Shown: positions 36,115-44,726, counted from the first letter of the stretch. The stretch is DNA of 64,000 nt from Chryseobacterium ginsenosidimutans (GCF_024807225.1 NZ_JANUCO010000001.1:1860001-1924000), one strand, 5' to 3'. The notes: generated from the sequence alone by a model not told the origin. Numbers and translations are program-made.

Positions 36115-36552
36115 ATGAAAAATAAATTCACGTTTTTGATCTGTACTCTTCTTTTGGTTTCATGTAAAACTAAAATGAATCAGTACGTAAAAAATCAGGA
36201 TGACGTGAGTAAAAGAGATGGTAAATGGAAAGAAGAGTATTCTTCGGATGAAGGAACTCTGATTGCTGTCGGGAGATATAAAAAGGGAGAGAAAATAAGG
36301 GTTTGGAAAACTTTTTTGAAGGATAAAATGTATCAGAAAGATAAAATTCGAAAAAATATTACTAAAACCAAAAAATATTTTCCCAACGGAAAGATCATGG
36401 AAAAAGGTCAAAGTAAACTTGAAATTTCAAAGAATGAACGTCATTGGTTTTATTTCGGAGACTGGAAATTTTACAATAATAAAGGAGAAATTCTATATAC
36501 TAAGAAATATCTTAACGGAACCAAAATCGACAGTATCTCTTTTAATAATTAA
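36115..36552 (+). CDS. Lipoprotein with MORN-like repeats (YwqK family-like)
   Basis: 145 residues. The lipobox LLLVSC (cysteine at ~17) predicts an outer- or inner-membrane lipoprotein. The mature part has repeated K-x-G-x-W / Y-x-x-G-K pattern (DGKWKEEY, VGRYKKGEKIRVWKTF, KYFPNGKIMEKGQ, GDWKFYNNKGEILYTKKY), as in the MORN-variant 'YwqK' proteins. Some databases call these antitoxins, but no toxin is adjacent. It follows the preceding secreted protein by 6 bases. Function unknown. Confidence 0.7.
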   Translation: MKNKFTFLICTLLLVSCKTKMNQYVKNQDDVSKRDGKWKEEYSSDEGTLIAVGRYKKGEKIRVWKTFLKDKMYQKDKIRKNITKTKKYFPNGKIMEKGQSKLEISKNERHWFYFGDWKFYNNKGEILYTKKYLNGTKIDSISFNN

Positions 36553-36559
36553 TTAATAC

Positions 36560-37108
36560 ATGCTTTACACCATAATAAAAGCTTTACATATTATCTTCAT
36601 GGTAAGCTATTTTGCGGGGATTTTTTATCTCGTGAGAATTTTTGTTTACTATAAAGATACCGACGAATTTCCGGAAGAGAAAAAGAAAATCCTTAGAGAA
36701 CAATACACTTTCATGGCTCGCCGACTTTGGAATATCATCACGGTTCCGGCGGGAATTATCATGACCGTTTGCGGATTGACAATGATTTTTCTGAATTTCG
36801 GATTAATGAAAACACCTTGGTTTCATTTGAAACTCACGTTCCTTATAGGTCTCGCGATCTACCATTACTGGTGCTGGAAAAAAGTCTTACAACTAAAAGA
36901 ACTCAACGGAAATACCCTCGAAACTGCCAATATAAAACTAAGACAGGCGAATGAAATTGCAACCTTCATTTTGTTTCTGGTTGTCTTTACAGTGATCTTA
37001 AAATCTCAGGTTATTGACTATTGGTGGCAATTAATTACAGGATTTTTCGTTTTGGTATTTTTAATTATGATGACCGTTAAACTGGTTAATAAAAACAAGA
37101 AAAAGTAA
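36560..37108 (+). CDS. hemJ: Protoporphyrinogen IX oxidase HemJ (CopD family)
   Basis: 182 residues with four to five membrane helices. Start block YTIIKALHIIFMVSYFAGIF includes the conserved histidine of HemJ, followed by FYLVRIFVYYKD, MARRLWNIITVPAGI and WFHLKLTFLIGLAIYHYW. HemJ oxidises protoporphyrinogen IX to protoporphyrin IX in the inner membrane during heme synthesis. It is encoded 7 bases after the lipoprotein gene. This gives the strain its own heme synthesis step in addition to the uptake locus at 51-62 kb. Confidence 0.88.
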   Translation: MLYTIIKALHIIFMVSYFAGIFYLVRIFVYYKDTDEFPEEKKKILREQYTFMARRLWNIITVPAGIIMTVCGLTMIFLNFGLMKTPWFHLKLTFLIGLAIYHYWCWKKVLQLKELNGNTLETANIKLRQANEIATFILFLVVFTVILKSQVIDYWWQLITGFFVLVFLIMMTVKLVNKNKKK

Positions 37109-37220
37109 TGATTTGGTTGATGGTTTTTGGTTTATAGTTGATGGATATGAAAGTTTTTTCAGATCTAACAACAATTAACGATCAACTGACAACTACTAAC
37201 AATCAACATTTGACAATAAA
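37109..37220. repeat. Intergenic GTTGATGG / CAATCAAC repeat-rich stretch
   Basis: TTTGGTTGATGGTTTTTGG and TAGTTGATGG are followed by ACAATTAACGATCAACTG and ACTAACAATCAAC, which are partly complementary and could fold. The stretch is open in the gldF frame from TTG 37138 but shows no GldF homology, so it is called noncoding. Confidence 0.45.
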
Positions 37221-37224
37221 AACT

Positions 37225-37953
37225 ATGATTGCAATTTTAAAAAAAGAACTTTGGAGTTACTTTGGGAACTGGAGCGCATGGGTTATCATTGCGGCTTTCA
37301 GTCTGATTATGACTCTGTTTCTATTTTTTTTCGAAAATGATTCTAATATTTTCGACATCGGGATAGCTTCTTTGCAAAGTTATTTCGTTCTGGTTCCTTG
37401 GTTATTAATGTTCATTATTCCTGCGCTTTCGATGAAAACGTTTGCGGAAGAACAACAAACGGGAACATTAAACTGGCTGTTCTCTCAACCTTTAAAAGTT
37501 TCAGACCTTATATTCGGGAAGTTCCTTTCTGTTTGGGTTGTTGGGATTTTATGTTTAATTCCTTCATTGATTTACCTTTATACAGTCTATGTTTTGGGTG
37601 TTCCTGCAGGAAATATTGACTTGGGAATGACTTTCGGAAGTTATATTGGTTTAGTTATTTTGATTGCCGCTTTTTCAGGAGTCGGAATTTTAGCTTCTTC
37701 GCTTTCTCAAAATCAGATTATGGCTTATTTGTTAGGCGTTTTCATGTGTTTCATCATGTATTTCGGGATTGAGCAATTGGCAAGTTATAAATTGTTGGGA
37801 GGTGCAGATTTCATTTTGCAGAATATTGGTTTTTATCAGCATTTTATGGGCTTCACGAGAGGTCTTATTGATTTTAAGGATGTTGCTTATTTTGCTTTAG
37901 TTATAGGTGTCACACTCGTTTTGTCTAATCATTTTATCAATAAAAAGAAGTAG
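37225..37953 (+). CDS. gldF: Gliding motility ABC transporter permease GldF
   Basis: 242 residues starting at the ATG 37225, because MIAILKKELWSYFGNW is the conserved GldF start; upstream in-frame codons come from a repeat-rich spacer. Six membrane helices typical of ABC-2 permeases (WVIIAAFSLIMTLFLFFF, LVPWLLMFIIPALSMKTFAEE, TGTLNWLFSQPL). With GldA (ATPase) and GldG it forms a transporter required for gliding in Flavobacterium. The gene ends 4 bases before gldG; gldA is not in view. Confidence 0.93.
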   Translation: MIAILKKELWSYFGNWSAWVIIAAFSLIMTLFLFFFENDSNIFDIGIASLQSYFVLVPWLLMFIIPALSMKTFAEEQQTGTLNWLFSQPLKVSDLIFGKFLSVWVVGILCLIPSLIYLYTVYVLGVPAGNIDLGMTFGSYIGLVILIAAFSGVGILASSLSQNQIMAYLLGVFMCFIMYFGIEQLASYKLLGGADFILQNIGFYQHFMGFTRGLIDFKDVAYFALVIGVTLVLSNHFINKKK

Positions 37954-37957
37954 AATT

Positions 37958-39625
37958 ATGAAGAAGATACAATTTAAATCTCCGGTAGGAATTTTACTTT
38001 TCGTAGTGTTGCCATTGGCAATTATTCTGGCAGTTTCCGGAATCAGATTAGACTTAACCAAAGAAAAAAGATACACGCTTTCCGACAGTACAATTAAAGT
38101 ACTGGAATCGGTTAAAAAGCCGATCAATATTGATGTTTATCTGGAAGGAGATTTTCCTGCCGATTTCAAACAGCTTCAAAGTGAAACAAAATTCATGCTG
38201 GAGAATTTCAGAAAGGTGAATCCAAATGTTGATTTTAAGTTCATTGATCCTATTAAAACGAAAATTCCGAAAGACAGCTTATTGGCAAGAGGAATTTATC
38301 CTTCTGTGTTAGATGACCAAAAAAGCGGAAAAACTTCACAGATTGAAATTTATCCTTACGCTCTTATTAAAAACGGCAGAAACAAAGTGACAGTGCCGCT
38401 TATCGTGGAACAGAACTATGTTGATAATGCTGAATTGCTTAATAAATCCATTGAAAATTTAGAATATAATTTAATTTCTAAACTTAAAATTGCAACCAAC
38501 GAACATTTCAAAAAAGTTGGAGTTTTGGTGAATCAGGATGAATTGAGTCCGGGAGAATTTCAGGGATTCATGAATCTTGCACTGGAAAATTACGATGCAG
38601 GACCGATTATTCCTAAAAATCAAAAGGAATTAAGTTTAGCCGATATTCCGATGCTGAAACAAATGAGCGCTTTGGTGATTGCAAAACCACGAAAAGCGTT
38701 TACAGATCAGGAAAAAGTAGTGTTGGATCAATACATCATGAACGGCGGAAAAACGCTTTGGATGATCGACGCGGTAAATGCCGAAATGGATACGTTGATG
38801 AGATCTGAAAAACTGATGCCTTTCCCGATAGACCTTAATTTGACGGACTTCTTTTTTAACTATGGCTTAAGAATCAATCCGGCTTTGGTAAAAGATGTGA
38901 AGAAATATGCCAAGTTGAAATTCGTTGCAGGTGAAGTTGCCGGAAATGCACAATATTCTACGCAGCCATGGCCTTATTTTCCTTTGGGAATTGCTGAAAA
39001 TGATAATCCGATCACGAAAAATATTAACCCTGTTAAATTTGAATTCCCGACTTCTATTGATACCCTGGGAAGAAAAAATATTAGAACATCGGTACTTTTT
39101 GAATCCAGTGAAAGAACTTTGCTGAAACAGGTTCCAAATTATGTAAGCTTAGAGGAAATCAACAGTGTTGACAGTCTTGGACAAATGGAAAAACCAAGTA
39201 CGCCAAAGATTTTTGCAGTGGCGTTGCAAGGGAAATTCACTTCGGCGTATGCTTCAAGAATTGAAAGAAAATCGTATCCCGGTTTTAAAGCCTCAAGTCC
39301 TGAAAATAAAATGATCGTCATTGCAGACGGTGACATTGCAAGAAATAAAGTAGTAAAAGGAAAACCGCTTCCTTTAGGAATGGACGTTCTTACACAGGAA
39401 CGTTTCGGAAACGAACAGTTCTTAAAAAATGCGCTGGATTATCTGTTGGACGACAGCAATCTGATGGAATTAAGAAACCGTAATATCGAAGAAAGACTTC
39501 TAGACCGATATCTGATTGGTGAAGAAAGAAATTACTGGCAATGGTTTAATTTGTTGCTTCCTTTAGTGATTATTGGTATTTTGGGAGGCTTGTTCTTCTG
39601 GTTGAGGAAGAAGAAGTTTGGATAA
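37958..39625 (+). CDS. gldG: Gliding motility ABC transporter auxiliary component GldG
   Basis: 555 residues from the ATG at 37958, 4 bases after gldF. An N-terminal membrane anchor (SPVGILLFVVLPLAIILAVS) is followed by a large periplasmic region (ABC_transp_aux type: LTKEKRYTLSDSTIKVLESV, KPINIDVYLEGDFP) and a C-terminal membrane helix (WQWFNLLLPLVIIGILGGL) ending in a basic tail. It works with GldA and GldF in the gliding-associated ABC transporter in the cell envelope. Terminated by a strong hairpin. Confidence 0.93.
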   Translation: MKKIQFKSPVGILLFVVLPLAIILAVSGIRLDLTKEKRYTLSDSTIKVLESVKKPINIDVYLEGDFPADFKQLQSETKFMLENFRKVNPNVDFKFIDPIKTKIPKDSLLARGIYPSVLDDQKSGKTSQIEIYPYALIKNGRNKVTVPLIVEQNYVDNAELLNKSIENLEYNLISKLKIATNEHFKKVGVLVNQDELSPGEFQGFMNLALENYDAGPIIPKNQKELSLADIPMLKQMSALVIAKPRKAFTDQEKVVLDQYIMNGGKTLWMIDAVNAEMDTLMRSEKLMPFPIDLNLTDFFFNYGLRINPALVKDVKKYAKLKFVAGEVAGNAQYSTQPWPYFPLGIAENDNPITKNINPVKFEFPTSIDTLGRKNIRTSVLFESSERTLLKQVPNYVSLEEINSVDSLGQMEKPSTPKIFAVALQGKFTSAYASRIERKSYPGFKASSPENKMIVIADGDIARNKVVKGKPLPLGMDVLTQERFGNEQFLKNALDYLLDDSNLMELRNRNIEERLLDRYLIGEERNYWQWFNLLLPLVIIGILGGLFFWLRKKKFG

Positions 39626-39633
39626 TATAAAAT

Positions 39634-39664
39634 AAAAAAGAGAAGTTTTTGGCTTCTCTTTTTT
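39634..39664. terminator. Bidirectional terminator between gldG and the toxin gene
   Basis: A perfect 12-bp stem AAAAAAGAGAAG / CTTCTCTTTTTT with a 7-base loop between convergent genes. Confidence 0.82.
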
Positions 39665-39675
39665 GTTATTTAAAG

Positions 39676-39993
39676 TTATTGTCTTTCTGAGATTTTAATA
39701 GGATTTTGTCTTGTATCAAAAATATCACTGATTTCAACTCGGTTCTTTTCTTCATTAAACCAATAAATGATTTTATAATTTTTATAAATCAGATATCTGA
39801 AATTTTCTTTTCTTGATAAAAGAAGTTCTTCTTTTTGTCCAATTTCTTTTTGAAGATCCAGTGTATTTGTCTTTTCAACAATTCCTGTAACGAGGTTTTT
39901 TGCAATTTTAGGATTGGCTTTTAATTTATAATAATCAAAAATATTCCTTAATTGTAGCTTAGCAAAATCTGTCCAGAATATTTTTATTGCCAT
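39676..39993 (-). CDS. RelE/ParE family toxin
   Basis: 105 residues with the RelE/ParE pattern: IFWTDFAKLQLRNIFDYYK at the N-terminus, a central helix pair, then ENFRYLIYKNYKIIYWFNEE and a C-terminal DIFDTRQNP. In ParE-type toxins these elements act on gyrase; in RelE-type toxins they cut mRNA on the ribosome. DTRQNP endings are common in the ParE-like group. It overlaps the upstream antitoxin ORF by 10 bases, the usual type II arrangement. Confidence 0.85.
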   Translation of the reverse strand: MAIKIFWTDFAKLQLRNIFDYYKLKANPKIAKNLVTGIVEKTNTLDLQKEIGQKEELLLSRKENFRYLIYKNYKIIYWFNEEKNRVEISDIFDTRQNPIKISERQ

Positions 39994-40220
39994 TGTTTGA
40001 TTTCTGAAAGTAAATCATTTGAGTTTGTAACTCTATCGTTTTTTGAATCTTCTAATGACTGATCAATTCTTAAATTTAATTCTTCAATTGAAAAAGGTTT
40101 AGTGTGGTCTTCTTTTTCTAATTTTGAAAAAATATATTCTTCAATTTTTTCAAAGAAACTCTCATCCTGAAGTTGAGCAAGATAAGTGATTAAATTTAAT
40201 TTTCTGGTTTGAATATCCAT
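39984..40220 (-). CDS. Type II antitoxin partner
   Basis: 78 residues, acidic (ESFFEKIEEYIFSKLEKEDH ... IDQSLEDSKNDRVTNSNDLL). The C-terminal acidic helix is typical of antitoxins that wrap the ParE/RelE toxin. It precedes the toxin and overlaps it by 10 bases, so both are translated from one mRNA, normally self-repressed by the complex. I see no clear DNA-binding domain, as in many short Bacteroidota antitoxins. Confidence 0.78.
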   Translation of the reverse strand: MDIQTRKLNLITYLAQLQDESFFEKIEEYIFSKLEKEDHTKPFSIEELNLRIDQSLEDSKNDRVTNSNDLLSEIKQWQ

Positions 40221-40237
40221 GACTGATATATTTGAAT

Positions 40238-40245
40238 CAAAATTA
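40238..40245 (-). promoter_or_regulatory. -7 element of the toxin-antitoxin operon
   Basis: On the minus strand TAATTTTG matches TAnnTTTG, 17 bases before the antitoxin ATG. Confidence 0.4.
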
Positions 40246-40309
40246 CAAATTAAATTTTAAAGATGAATTTCTCACTTAATAGTATTTCAGAATTTTTGAA
40301 ATATGGTTT

Positions 40310-41440
40310 CTAATCTCTATCTTCATCTTTAATTCGATCATATTCGCCATAAGTATCAACTTCTTGTGCATGAATTCTTATTGTATTTATATTTGAGACT
40401 ATTCCTTTTTCTAGATAAAAATTTTCTAAATCATCAATTGAAATCCATCTACTTCCAGCAATATTATTAATAAATAATTCTTCAAAGATGCTCCCTTTAA
40501 TACTTTTATCTTTAATTAATTGTTTAGTTATTTTACCTTCTTTATTTAAGAGGATTAAAGCTTGGCATAGTGGAACATGGTAGCCGGAAGTAATTAATTT
40601 ACTGTCATTTGCTTGAAGTTTAGAAGTTGGTCTTAAAAAAGCAGAACAATATGGGAATCGATACTCACTTCGTGAGTCTTCAGAGCCCTTGCAATAATTA
40701 GAATCACAAATATTAGTTTTCATTTTTAATAATTGAGCTTTCATATTACTAGATGAAGATGCATAAAGTACATTATTATCCCATGTCTTGTATTGCATGT
40801 GGGCAAATCTGACAATTTCCAAACGCATGTCAAAATGTTCATAAATTAAATCAACCCCTAAAATAGCCTCATCTTTATCGGGATGTAGTAATCGTAATCG
40901 AAGAACTTTGTCTTTAGTTATTTGGTAGTCTTTAAAATTGTCTGTTTCATAAATTGGTTTTCCAAAAAAATCATCTCTAGATCTTAAGTAAAAATCATGA
41001 TTTAAACTTTTATGTTCCGATTGTTTTCTAGGGTTAAAGTATTCTTTTGCGGCTATTAGTCCAAATTTCCTTTTTCTTAAGTAAGTATTATTTTCTTTCT
41101 TGGTCTTTAAAATTAATTCTAGTTCGTCAAGTTCTTTTTGTATTAAATCTGTTGGATTAATGATATTTTCTTCTGAACTTAAGCCTTCTGCTTTTTCCTT
41201 ATAGTATTTTACAATTTCATTTTCATTTTTTGAAATAAGTAGATTTATAATTGAGTCGTATAAGTTTTTATCCAAATCATGAATAATACCAAATGCAAAT
41301 TCATAAGTTATTGATAAAGATGAATTTTTAGCAAGAGTAATAGATTCTCTAATTGCATTTACAGCTTGAAATGCATTATTTCTTCTTTCCTCCTCTGGAA
41401 TTTCTTCATTGGAAAAATAGTCATGTTTTCTTATATCCAT
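40310..41440 (-). CDS. Uncharacterised protein with GxD...QxK nuclease-like core and four cysteines
   Basis: 376 residues, no signal peptide. I do not recognise a named family. The middle has AILGVDLIYEHFD (G195, D197) followed by FAHMQYK (Q216, K218). This spacing recalls the D...QxK active site of Mrr-like PD-(D/E)xK nucleases. After it come C245-x4-C250, C265 in YRFPYCSAFLRP and C292 in SGYHVPLC, which could bind zinc. N-terminus is helical and charged, C-terminus has IFEELFINNIAGSRWISIDD. It lies next to a toxin-antitoxin pair, consistent with a defence role, but that is only inference. Very AT-rich with a -7 element 20 bases before the ATG. Real gene: confident; function: low. Confidence 0.75.
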   Translation of the reverse strand: MDIRKHDYFSNEEIPEEERRNNAFQAVNAIRESITLAKNSSLSITYEFAFGIIHDLDKNLYDSIINLLISKNENEIVKYYKEKAEGLSSEENIINPTDLIQKELDELELILKTKKENNTYLRKRKFGLIAAKEYFNPRKQSEHKSLNHDFYLRSRDDFFGKPIYETDNFKDYQITKDKVLRLRLLHPDKDEAILGVDLIYEHFDMRLEIVRFAHMQYKTWDNNVLYASSSSNMKAQLLKMKTNICDSNYCKGSEDSRSEYRFPYCSAFLRPTSKLQANDSKLITSGYHVPLCQALILLNKEGKITKQLIKDKSIKGSIFEELFINNIAGSRWISIDDLENFYLEKGIVSNINTIRIHAQEVDTYGEYDRIKDEDRD

Positions 41441-41459
41441 TTTGTGGTATAGTTTTTTT

Positions 41460-41467
41460 CAAATATA
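41460..41467 (-). promoter_or_regulatory. -7 element of the 376-residue gene
   Basis: On the minus strand TATATTTG matches TAnnTTTG, 19 bases before the ATG. Confidence 0.5.
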
Positions 41468-41498
41468 TTTAAAATTAATCAAAAAACTATTTAACATG

Positions 41499-41523
41499 AA
41501 AAAGGGAAACCGTAAAGTTCCCC
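41499..41523 (-). terminator. Terminator of the AraC-family gene, with an A bulge
   Basis: GGGAAAC and GTTCCC form the stem with a CGTAAA loop; the minus strand ends in a T run. The left arm has one unpaired A: GGGAAC would pair perfectly with GTTCCC. This is the same GAAAC-for-GAAC change found at every frameshift in the window. Confidence 0.7.
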
Positions 41524-41527
41524 ATAC

Positions 41528-42443
41528 TCAATTAAACAACCTCCTAAATTCCCCCGGCGACTGCTTAGTCTTCTGCTTAAACAACTTACTAAAAGACTGC
41601 GGATGCTCAAATCCCAATTCATAAGCAATTTCACTCACAGAAAGATGAGTTGTACTCAGACGTTCTTTCGCAGAATCAATCAATCTATTCTGGATATGCT
41701 GTTGCGTGTTTTGTTGGGTATGAAGACGTAGTAAAGTTCCCAGATAATTGGGAGAAATATTCATTTCTTCGGCGATGGTTTTCACGGAAGGAATTCCATT
41801 TTCTACCAGATTTCCGTTTTCAAAATATTGGGAGAGAACCTGCTCAAACCTTTCCAGCAATTCATGACTCGATTTTTTTCGCGTAAAAAACTGTCGCTCA
41901 TAAAACCTTTCGGAATAAATAAGCAGCCTTTCAATCTGCGCAACAATCAATTCTTGTGTGAATTTATCAATATTAGACTGATATTCAGATTCAACATTTT
42001 GAAGAATGTCGAGAATGATTTTTTCTTCTTTATCGGAAAGGAAAAGTGCCTCGGTAACAGTATATTTAAAAAAGTCGTAAGATTTTATCTTTTTTGCCAG
42101 TGGAGTATTCCAAAAGAAATCGGGGTGAATGACCAATAACCAGCCGGTCGGTTTCTGCTTTAATTTCCGGTTTTATTTCAAGTTTCAAAAACTGAAGCGG
42201 AGAAACAAAACACAAAACCCCTGAATCAAAATCATATTCCTGCTGCCCGTAATTGAACTTAGCATTGACATTCCGTTTCAAGCCGATCGAATAAAAATTC
42301 TGTATCCATTTCAGTTCGCTGTCGTCCGTAGGATAATTGACCTTACTGTAATCTATCAGGCTGATCAACGGATGTTCCGGATTCGGAAGATTACAAAAAG
42401 CATGAAATTCAGAAATAGAATTAAAACGAAATGTCTGTTTCAT
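41528..42443 (-). pseudogene. AraC family transcriptional regulator, frameshifted
   Basis: Corrected length 304 residues. An N-terminal cupin-like sensing domain (YDFDSGVLCFVSPLQFLKLE) is followed, after the break, by IHPDFFWNTPLAKKIKSYDFF and the C-terminal AraC double helix-turn-helix (SVKTIAEEMNISPNYLGTLL; HLSVSEIAYELGFEHPQSFS; KLFKQKTKQSPGEFRR). The frame breaks at 42152-42154: in gene sense GCAGAAACCGACCGG should be GCAGAACCGACCGG, giving AEPTGWLLVIHPDFFW, the usual sequence of this subfamily. It probably controls the adjacent SDR genes, a common pairing in Chryseobacterium. Confidence 0.88.
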
Positions 42444-42499
42444 AATAGCTAAGTTATTTAATTAATTTGAAATTTGAATTAGACAGTTTAGTATTAGCA

Positions 42500-42533
42500 C
42501 TGTCATCCTGAGGCTCTCGAAGGATCTTCACAA
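42500..42533. repeat. Dispersed TGTCATCCTGAG ... GAAGGAT palindromic unit
   Basis: CTGTCATCCTGAGGCTCTCG followed by AAGGATCTTCACAA resembles the unit inside the hairpin at 20611 and the inverted repeat at 61539. It lies between the AraC and SDR genes. Confidence 0.5.
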
Positions 42534-42583
42534 TTCGTTTTGAAAAAGACTTTGAGAACCTCATAACAAAGTAGGAATTAGAA

Positions 42584-43423
42584 CTAAATAGCAGTTGAAA
42601 CCGTCAAACTTTCCCACTTCTGAGCATCTCCTTTAATGATATCAATCTTATGATCCAAAAACTCATGCGTCCCACTTCCCAATAACAAATGTACCGGCGG
42701 ATTTTCCTCTTTGCTAATCCGGATCAAGACTTCTGCACCTTTTTCAGGATCATTGGGTTGATTTCCATTCATTTCGTCAAGATGAGCTTGTTGAGAATTT
42801 CTTGCTGCTTCGTAATCCGGAATAGCATTTTCAGGTGTTTTTACAGAATCTTTACTTAAAAAATCGGTGCGGAAATATCCTGGATAAACAACCGTTGCTT
42901 TCACTCCGAAATCTTTAATTTCTTCTGCCAGAGATTCTGTAAGTCCGGCAACTGCAAATTTTGTAGCGCAGTAAATTCCCCAACCCGGAAAATTTGCATT
43001 GTAACCTCCAACCGAAGAAATATTGAAAATATGTCCTGATTTTTGTTGACGAAGATAAGGCATTGCGTTTCTGATGACGTTCAATGTTCCAAAAACATTA
43101 ATGTCGAAATTCGCTCTGGCTTCTTTGTCGGAAAGTTCTTCCAATGTTCCGATTTGTCCGTAACCTGCATTGTTGACGATCACATCAAGCTGTCCGAAAT
43201 GATCAATACTTTTTGAAATTGCTGATTTTACATCCTCATTATCCGTTAAATTAACTTCAAGCGGTAAAAATGTTTCAGATGTTTCTCCGATTTCAGAGAT
43301 TAATGATTGAGAATTTCTCGTTGTAGCAACGACACGATAATTGTTTTCTAATAATTTTTTAACTAAAGCTAATCCCAATCCTTTTGAAGCTCCTGTCACG
43401 AACCATACTTTTTTTGTTTCCAT
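42584..43423 (-). CDS. Short-chain dehydrogenase/reductase (SDR)
   Basis: 279 residues, classical SDR with a Rossmann fold. Cofactor motif TGASKGLGLAL near the N-terminus, NNAGYG, catalytic serine in ISSVGGYN and YxxxK in YCATKFAVAGL, then VYPGYFRTDF. The enzyme probably reduces or oxidises an aldehyde/ketone with NADP(H); the substrate is unknown. It lies just upstream of the AraC gene, on the same strand, with a 140-base gap holding a palindromic repeat. Confidence 0.92.
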   Translation of the reverse strand: METKKVWFVTGASKGLGLALVKKLLENNYRVVATTRNSQSLISEIGETSETFLPLEVNLTDNEDVKSAISKSIDHFGQLDVIVNNAGYGQIGTLEELSDKEARANFDINVFGTLNVIRNAMPYLRQQKSGHIFNISSVGGYNANFPGWGIYCATKFAVAGLTESLAEEIKDFGVKATVVYPGYFRTDFLSKDSVKTPENAIPDYEAARNSQQAHLDEMNGNQPNDPEKGAEVLIRISKEENPPVHLLLGSGTHEFLDHKIDIIKGDAQKWESLTVSTAI

Positions 43424-43562
43424 TTTTTAACTATTTTTTTGTTTTAAATGATGGTACAAAGATGGAAAGTTGTGAAACGGAAAAAGTAGCTCAATCAACA
43501 AATGATGTATTCAAATCGTGAATGAATTTTTAATTATTAACAATGGTTTTCAAATATCAAAG

Positions 43563-43590
43563 CAAAAAGAGAAACCCGAAAGCCTCTCTT
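43563..43590 (-). terminator. Repeat hairpin/terminator, copy 1
   Basis: A 28-base block (AAAAAGAGAAACCCG plus AAAGCCTCTCTT) identical to that at 43939-43966. AAAGAGA pairs with TCTCTT and the minus strand has a T run. It lies 23 bases past the 48-residue ORF. Confidence 0.6.
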
Positions 43591-43612
43591 TTGTATCTTT
43601 AATGAATCAATA

Positions 43613-43759
43613 TCAAGGTTTTATCTTTACAATCTTATTTTCTCGTATGACAACAACTTCACTGTTATTCCTTCTTTTAAAATCGAGCATTTTTTCATAA
43701 GCTTTCTCAAGCCCTTGTAAAATTTTAATTTTTCTTTCGTTTTTATCTTCTTGTGTCAT
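43613..43759 (-). CDS. Small basic protein, 48 residues
   Basis: Starts at ATG 43759, stops at TGA 43613. The sequence is highly charged: MTQEDKNERKIKILQGLEKA then a helix YEKMLDFKRRNN and a strand-like end SEVVVIRENKIVKIKP. I know of no named family. A degenerate reading frame upstream on the same strand (43743-43835) overlaps its start. It lies between two copies of a 28-base hairpin. It could be a small TA component or a domesticated remnant. The regular length and codon pattern support a real gene, but only weakly. Confidence 0.4.
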   Translation of the reverse strand: MTQEDKNERKIKILQGLEKAYEKMLDFKRRNNSEVVVIRENKIVKIKP

Positions 43760-43938
43760 AATAATTTTTTAATTCATTAAATTTTTCGTGATGATGAACA
43801 ATTATATCTTCATTAATATTCTTTTCTGCAATTTCTTATCCCGAACTGAGACCAAAATAGATTTTTAGTTCAATTAAAAATCTTCCATCAGTATAAATTT
43901 AAGATTTATTTTGATTAAATATAATCTTTATTAAAACT

Positions 43939-43966
43939 CAAAAAGAGAAACCCGAAAGCCTCTCTT
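43939..43966 (-). terminator. Repeat hairpin/terminator, copy 2
   Basis: Exact 28-base copy of 43563-43590, 21 bases beyond the corrected stop of the second SDR gene, ending in a T run on the minus strand. Confidence 0.6.
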
Positions 43967-43987
43967 TATTAATTTTAAATATCATTT

Positions 43988-44726
43988 TTACCAAGGACTA
44001 ATCCCAGTTTCATCCTCAATATCATTACTAAAATATAGTCCGGTTGGTCCGTTTTCGTCTGTTAAAGTATGTTTGATAATAAACGATGCTGCACTTTCTA
44101 CAGAAACCAGGTCCGCTGTGATGATTGAAATCTGTTGCGGTATAACCCGGATCGATCACATTTACTTTGAAGGGCAATTCTCTTAGTTCATAAGCCAAAA
44201 CGATTGTATAAGCGTTCAAAGCTGACTTTGATGGTCCGTAAGCTGCGGCTTTTACATGGTAATATTTCCAGGTCGGATCGCTGTGCAAGGTTAAAGATCC
44301 AAGTCCTGAAGTTATATTGCTGATTCTCGGACTGTCCGATTTTTTAAGCAAATCTAAAAAAGCCTGTGTAACACTGATCACTCCGAAGAAATTAGTAGCG
44401 AAAACCTCCTGAATATCTTTAACAGAAGTTTCAACTGCTGTTTGAGGATTTACACCGAGAATTCCTGCATTATTAATCAGAATATCGAGTTTTCCCTGTT
44501 CGTTTTCAACGATGTTTTTTGCTTTTTCAATAGATTCAGGATTGGTAACGTCAATTTCAATAGCTTTGATATTTTGGAATCCTTTTTCCGTTGATTCTTT
44601 TACGACAGTTTCACCGTTTTCAAGATTACGGCTTCCTAAATAAACGAACAATCCCTGTTCGGAAAGTTGTTTTGCTGTTTCAAGACCAATACTTCTGTTG
44701 GCTCCTGTAATTAATACTGTTTTCAT
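43988..44726 (-). pseudogene. Short-chain dehydrogenase/reductase (SDR), frameshifted
   Basis: Corrected length 245 residues. Starts at ATG 44726 (MKTVLITGANRSIGLETA). Motifs: TGANRSIG, LINNAGILG, active-site tyrosine and lysine in YGPSKSALNAY, VIDPGYTATDFN. The frame breaks at 44104-44106: on the plus strand ACAGAAACCAGG should be ACAGAACCAGG. The repaired end reads GPGSVESAASFIIKHTL and stops at TAA 43988, close to the usual SDR C-terminus; the uncorrected ORF stops at 44028 in a non-homologous tail. Same GAAAC-for-GAAC lesion as elsewhere. Confidence 0.87.

Noticed and set aside
37138..37224. Upstream TTG start for gldF
   Set aside because: The extra 29 residues come from a repeat-rich spacer; GldF begins at MIAILKKELW.
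41442..42139. Plus-strand ORFs antisense to the AraC gene
   Set aside because: The minus strand encodes a clear AraC regulator with helix-turn-helix motifs; the plus ORFs are shadows.
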